Shown: positions 45,000 to 47,730 of the stretch, one piece after another
How the letters are laid out: every line of letters begins with the position of its first letter
Numbering within the stretch: the stretch's first letter is position 1
Assembly (NCBI GenBank): GCA_011389745.1
Contig: JAABTQ010000022.1
Location: 1 to 47,730 of the forward strand
DNA: 47,730 nt
Reading direction: 5' to 3'
Source: Desulfobacteraceae bacterium
Lineage (GTDB): Bacteria; Desulfobacterota; Desulfobacteria; Desulfobacterales; SKZT01
Program-made: the position numbers and the translations under genes
Notes under the pieces: model-generated
Told to the model about the DNA's origin: nothing
Seen by the model: the letters and a program-made list of their open reading frames with translations, nothing else
Databases searched by the model: none

Positions 45000-45301
45000 G
45001 TTCAAACCTCCTCATTTTTAGTGGAATTAATCCGCTGATTATTTGTTAACCCATTATATGAGGACAGGTCAACTATCAATACCGCATCGCGTATGGCGCT
45101 GTGTTCAATCTTGCCACCGATGATCATACAGACCACATTGAATTTTGACTTATAGAGGAGCTGCGATCCTCAAAAGAGATAACCCAGAAAGAATATCTGA
45201 AAAAGGCCGGGCCGATGTTTAAGTCTACGCAAATCCAATGGGACATTAACAAGCAGGAAAGTCTGTTAAATTCTTCCAAATCTTGAATGCCGGGTTAGCG
45301 T
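45000..45301 (+). other. Degenerate coding remnant
   Basis: From about 45060 a plus-strand frame reads YQYRIAYGAVFNLATDDH, HIEF, then TGA, and continues in the same frame as LIEELRSSKEITQKEYLKK and AGPMFKSTQIQWDINK to a stop at about 45285. There is no start codon or ribosome-binding site and no hairpin like that of the selenoprotein gene, so a decayed gene is more likely than readthrough. No family was recognised. Confidence 0.3.
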
Positions 45302-45592
45302 TCAACTCGCTGGTTCCTTTGGAAGCTGCGCACCATGCCACACAGCAACAATCCAAACGGTCCCGCCGCTATTTTTATAAAAAAACCGATACGGTGAAAC
45401 AATCACCTCCCGATAGGGAAGATCTGGAAACTCCGGTATAATTCTTCCGGATTCAGGAAAATCCTCAAGCATTCGCAAGATCTTTTCGGTTCTAATTCGA
45501 AAACTAGCCGCAGCTGAAAATTTATCCCGTCGAATATATGAGAGGGCAGAAAGAAACTGTGTCCGGGCAGAAGTGGTAAAGCGGATGTTCAC
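45302..45592 (-). CDS. RelE/ParE family toxin
   Basis: A 96-aa toxin with the ParE/RelE fold pattern: RFTTSARTQFLSALSYI helix region, FPESGRIIPEF, and the strand set REVIVSPYRFFYK and WIVAVWHGAQ. ParE members poison DNA gyrase, RelE members cut mRNA; the pattern here is closer to ParE. It overlaps the antitoxin gene by 4 bases and is intact. Confidence 0.88.
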   Translation of the reverse strand: MNIRFTTSARTQFLSALSYIRRDKFSAAASFRIRTEKILRMLEDFPESGRIIPEFPDLPYREVIVSPYRFFYKNSGGTVWIVAVWHGAQLPKEPAS

Positions 45593-45870
45593 GAGGATTT
45601 CTCGGCTAAAAACGAATCCGCTTCAGCAAGAACATGGTCCAGATCATATCCCTCATCCATTTCTATTTCCCTATCTCCCTTGGCCAAAAGGCGCAAAATC
45701 TCTTTTTCATGTTCAGATTTCTCATACGCCTCGACACTGATTAGTACCGCAGTTGCCCGCCCCCGCTGTGTAATAACCAATGGTTCTTTTTTGTTTTGTA
45801 ATTGTTTCAAGACATTAGCGGCATTCTGCCGCAATTCACTCACTGGAATGATGTTGAATAATTTACCCAT
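45589..45870 (-). CDS. Phd/YefM family antitoxin
   Basis: A 93-aa antitoxin. The N-terminal DNA-binding part (IIPVSELRQNAANVLKQL, then PLVITQRGRATAVLISVEAY) is typical of Phd/YefM. The acidic C-terminus would wrap the toxin. It precedes and overlaps the toxin gene and probably represses its own promoter. GGAGG stands before the ATG. Confidence 0.92.
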   Translation of the reverse strand: MGKLFNIIPVSELRQNAANVLKQLQNKKEPLVITQRGRATAVLISVEAYEKSEHEKEILRLLAKGDREIEMDEGYDLDHVLAEADSFLAEKSS

Positions 45871-46245
45871 AGCGTACCTCCTATTGTATTTTTAAACGTA
45901 CCACCAATTGCAGAAAAAGACAAGGTTTTATAAATGCCATAGGTATGCCGAGAAAATGTGGAAAAAACCTCGTTGCCAAGTGTGTATAAAGATCAGCTTT
46001 GAAAAGGGGGGCGGGGGATTTTTAAAATTGCAATGCAAAATCGGGGTTTATTTTACCTAAAATGAGCGATTTCAATTGCGGAAATCTCTTAACGTCATAC
46101 CGGCAAAGCCTGTTCCGAGCTTAACCGGGAGCCGGGCACGAAGAGAAGATTTTAAGCGCTATCCATGTGGATTCAAGATGTTGGTTTTTCTGGATGCCGG
46201 ATCAAGCCCGGAATCCAGAAAACTTTTGATTGCCGAAATAACTTC
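45871..46245. repeat. Intergenic region with repeat fragments
   Basis: Contains a half copy (45997-46026, CTTTGAAAAGGGGGGCGGGGG plus ATTTTTAAA) of the palindromic element at 19987-20100. It also has an imperfect palindrome at 46190-46218 (CTGGATGCCGG and CCGGAATCCAG arms) related to 19159-19172, and an ATGCAAAATCGGGG box (46033-46046) with an inverted near-copy at 46722-46735. No gene is seen. Confidence 0.45.
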
Positions 46246-46686
46246 TTACCAAAAAATTATTTTATCAGCTTCTACATATCCCTGCCAAACCTGTGGAAGC
46301 TTTAAAGGGGTTATAAAATCTTCAATATTTGACGTGTCATCTATCGTTTTGGCAAATCCATCAAGAACATTGGCTGTGCCGCAAGAGTAAATATTAACTC
46401 CCAATTGGGCTATCTGAAAACGAGCCATTTGTTCTAAATTGTCCGGCAAATCGGAAGCTGACAGGCCCTCCAGTTGGCCGGCGATCAAATCCTTTGCCTC
46501 AGAGGTGACAGGAATTTTGGCCAGCTCTCCTTTTCTGGTGATACTCACACTATTGGGCCCATAAAATATGGTGACATTGGGAACATGACTGATTTGTTTT
46601 GCCATAAAAGCATCCAGATAGGCAGCATACTGACTGTAAGCCTTGATGCTGTCTACAACAATCAATAAGTTTTTCATGTTGTCCAT
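46246..46686 (-). CDS. DsrE/DsrF-like family protein
   Basis: A 146-aa protein of the DsrE-like fold. It starts MDNMKNLLIVVDSIKAYSQ, has an alternating beta-alpha pattern, and carries the single conserved cysteine in IYSCGTANVL. Relatives move sulfur as persulfide, though many members have unknown roles. GGAG about 8 bases upstream favours the ATG at 46686. It is flanked by inverted copies of a short box. Confidence 0.75.
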   Translation of the reverse strand: MDNMKNLLIVVDSIKAYSQYAAYLDAFMAKQISHVPNVTIFYGPNSVSITRKGELAKIPVTSEAKDLIAGQLEGLSASDLPDNLEQMARFQIAQLGVNIYSCGTANVLDGFAKTIDDTSNIEDFITPLKLPQVWQGYVEADKIIFW

Positions 46687-46940
46687 TTTCAATTTCTCCT
46701 TTTTTGGTGGGTGATCATTTTACCCCGATTTTGCAAAGCAATCAGCAGGTTTTCTTCGGGCAGACATGCTTTTAGGCCAATTCCAATGCAACATCGGGGT
46801 TCAGTTTTCGTGAATTTGATTTTGTTAGATTGGAAAAATTTGCGTATTCGAACAAGAATGATTTTGGGTACCAGTCCTCTAAACATTTTCAATAATTCAA
46901 AAGAAATTCCAGGTAATTGCCAGGGAATGTAGATTGAACA
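46687..46940. other. Intergenic region
   Basis: About 250 bases with two further copies of the ATGCAA-ATCGGGG box, one inverted (46722-46735) and one direct (about 46785-46798). No gene was accepted. Confidence 0.35.
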
Positions 46941-47730
46941 TTAAAACGACAGCTCTTTTTCAGCTTTTTTGGCTCTTATGTCAGCACCGCATTCTTTGAA
47001 AATTTCTATCGCTTTTAAAAGATATTCCCTTGCCTTTAATTTATCTCCTTTGCGTTTTAACAGGTCTGAGTAGACCTTAAAATCTGCACCCAAATGCATC
47101 TGTTTCGAGTTTTGTTCATCACTTATAATTGCCTTTTTTATCCATTCTTCCGCTTCGGAAAGATGCTTATCATCAACGTTCAACAAAATTTCTCCAATAA
47201 ACCTGTATCTCCAACCCTCCCAGAGTTTTATTTTAGCTTTTTCAGCATAATTATTTAAGTTTTCGAAATCTAACTTAGAATTTTCCAGTCTCACCATTGC
47301 ACTGATCGCACCGAGTCTTAAAAACTCACTCCAGGAGCGGAAACCTCGGCAGTGTTCGACAAAAACAGCCGCTTTGGTATAGTGATCCACTGATTTTTGC
47401 CAGAGCTTCGTTTCATAGAAGAGTTGACCAAGTCCGGTTCGAGCTACTGCATTGAAAATATCGAGATTTATTTTTTCACAAAACTCGACACCCATTAAAA
47501 GATTTTTTTCAGCTTCCTCCAGCATACCTTTTTCCAGAAAGGTATATCCAACAGCAGTGTATGCCAGTGCCTTTGTATAGAAATCCCCACTCTCCTCAGC
47601 TATCCGGACAGCTTCTTTTGCCTTTTTTCCGGAGTGGTCTAGTTTTCCCCAAAATTGATAACAAAAAAAACTCAGGTAACTCAGGGTGGTGGACATACCC
47701 AACAGGTTTTTTCCTGCCTTGACAATACTG
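46941..47730 (-). CDS. TPR-repeat protein, C-terminal part
   Basis: The frame stays open to the right edge (codons before 47702 read S-I-V-K-A-G-K-N-L), so this is the 3' end of a longer gene. The visible 260 or so residues are tetratricopeptide-like helix pairs, with AVRIAEESGDFYTKALAYTA, YTFLEKGMLEEAEKNL and the last REYLLKAIEIFKECGA. This tail is typical of adenylate-cyclase/ATPase-TPR and MalT-like signalling proteins. The N-terminal domains are outside the window. Confidence 0.82.
   Translation of the reverse strand, partial: SIVKAGKNLLGMSTTLSYLSFFCYQFWGKLDHSGKKAKEAVRIAEESGDFYTKALAYTAVGYTFLEKGMLEEAEKNLLMGVEFCEKINLDIFNAVARTGLGQLFYETKLWQKSVDHYTKAAVFVEHCRGFRSWSEFLRLGAISAMVRLENSKLDFENLNNYAEKAKIKLWEGWRYRFIGEILLNVDDKHLSEAEEWIKKAIISDEQNSKQMHLGADFKVYSDLLKRKGDKLKAREYLLKAIEIFKECGADIRAKKAEKELSF

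Noticed and set aside
45060-45285. A second selenoprotein at the in-frame TGA near 45148
   Set aside because: No start codon, no ribosome-binding site, no obvious downstream hairpin, and it lies in a decayed region.

Overview
The window looks like a chromosomal segment from a Desulfobacterota (deltaproteobacterial) anaerobe, probably related to the Desulfobacterales. This is inferred from the gene complement, not from a marker gene. Supporting signs are a probable selenocysteine-containing OsmC-like protein, response regulators of the REC-DUF4388 type, a C-x2-C-x2-C-x2-C small protein, dispersed G/C-tract palindromes, and a compact core-gene order on moderately AT-rich DNA. No ribosomal RNA is present.

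Layout. 1-17.5 kb is mixed-strand housekeeping and accessory genes: the end of a formylglycine-generating-enzyme-like gene, typA/bipA, an M15-type (DUF882) peptidase, an unrecognised 582-aa protein with a nucleosidase-like C-terminus, a YitT membrane protein, and a three-gene metal-transport operon whose permease is fused to a DtxR-like repressor module. These are followed by a split-barrel flavoprotein, an aldehyde dehydrogenase, a PHP phosphoesterase, a cardiolipin synthase, an S1-repeat protein and the probable selenoprotein. From 35.8 kb down to 17.6 kb almost everything lies on the minus strand: a DegT aminotransferase, a lipoprotein, coaBC, a family 4 uracil-DNA glycosylase, a Rho-N-like small protein, xerC-hslV-hslU, the arginine genes argB-argD-argF-argG-argH, an LptM-like lipoprotein, lysA-dapF, folK, a YHS protein, a transaldolase-like aldolase, pgsA, tRNA-Gly and tRNA-Cys. 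From 36.0 to 41.0 kb the plus strand holds two tandem REC-DUF4388 regulators, a patatin-like phospholipase and a GntP-family permease.

From 41.0 to about 46 kb is a decayed accessory island. It holds an IS200/IS605 tnpA stump, a frameshifted zinc-ribbon ORF coupled to a BrxL-type AAA+ gene, an N-terminally truncated PglZ gene, one frameshifted toxin-antitoxin pair and one intact one. The PglZ/BrxL segment is visibly richer in G+C than its surroundings, which points to horizontal acquisition of a BREX-like locus followed by loss of most of it. The right end carries a DsrE-like protein and the C-terminal TPR part of a larger protein that runs off the window.

How genes work together. The arg genes cover N-acetylglutamate phosphorylation, acetylornithine transamination and ornithine-to-arginine conversion; the early and deacetylation steps are not in the window. 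lysA and dapF are the last two steps of lysine synthesis. hslV and hslU form one ATP-dependent protease. The metal operon (small anchored protein, ATPase, permease-repressor) lacks a recognisable solute-binding protein. The most notable observations are the in-frame UGA at the redox-active position of the OsmC-like gene with a hairpin just downstream, the permease-repressor fusion, and the BREX remnant.
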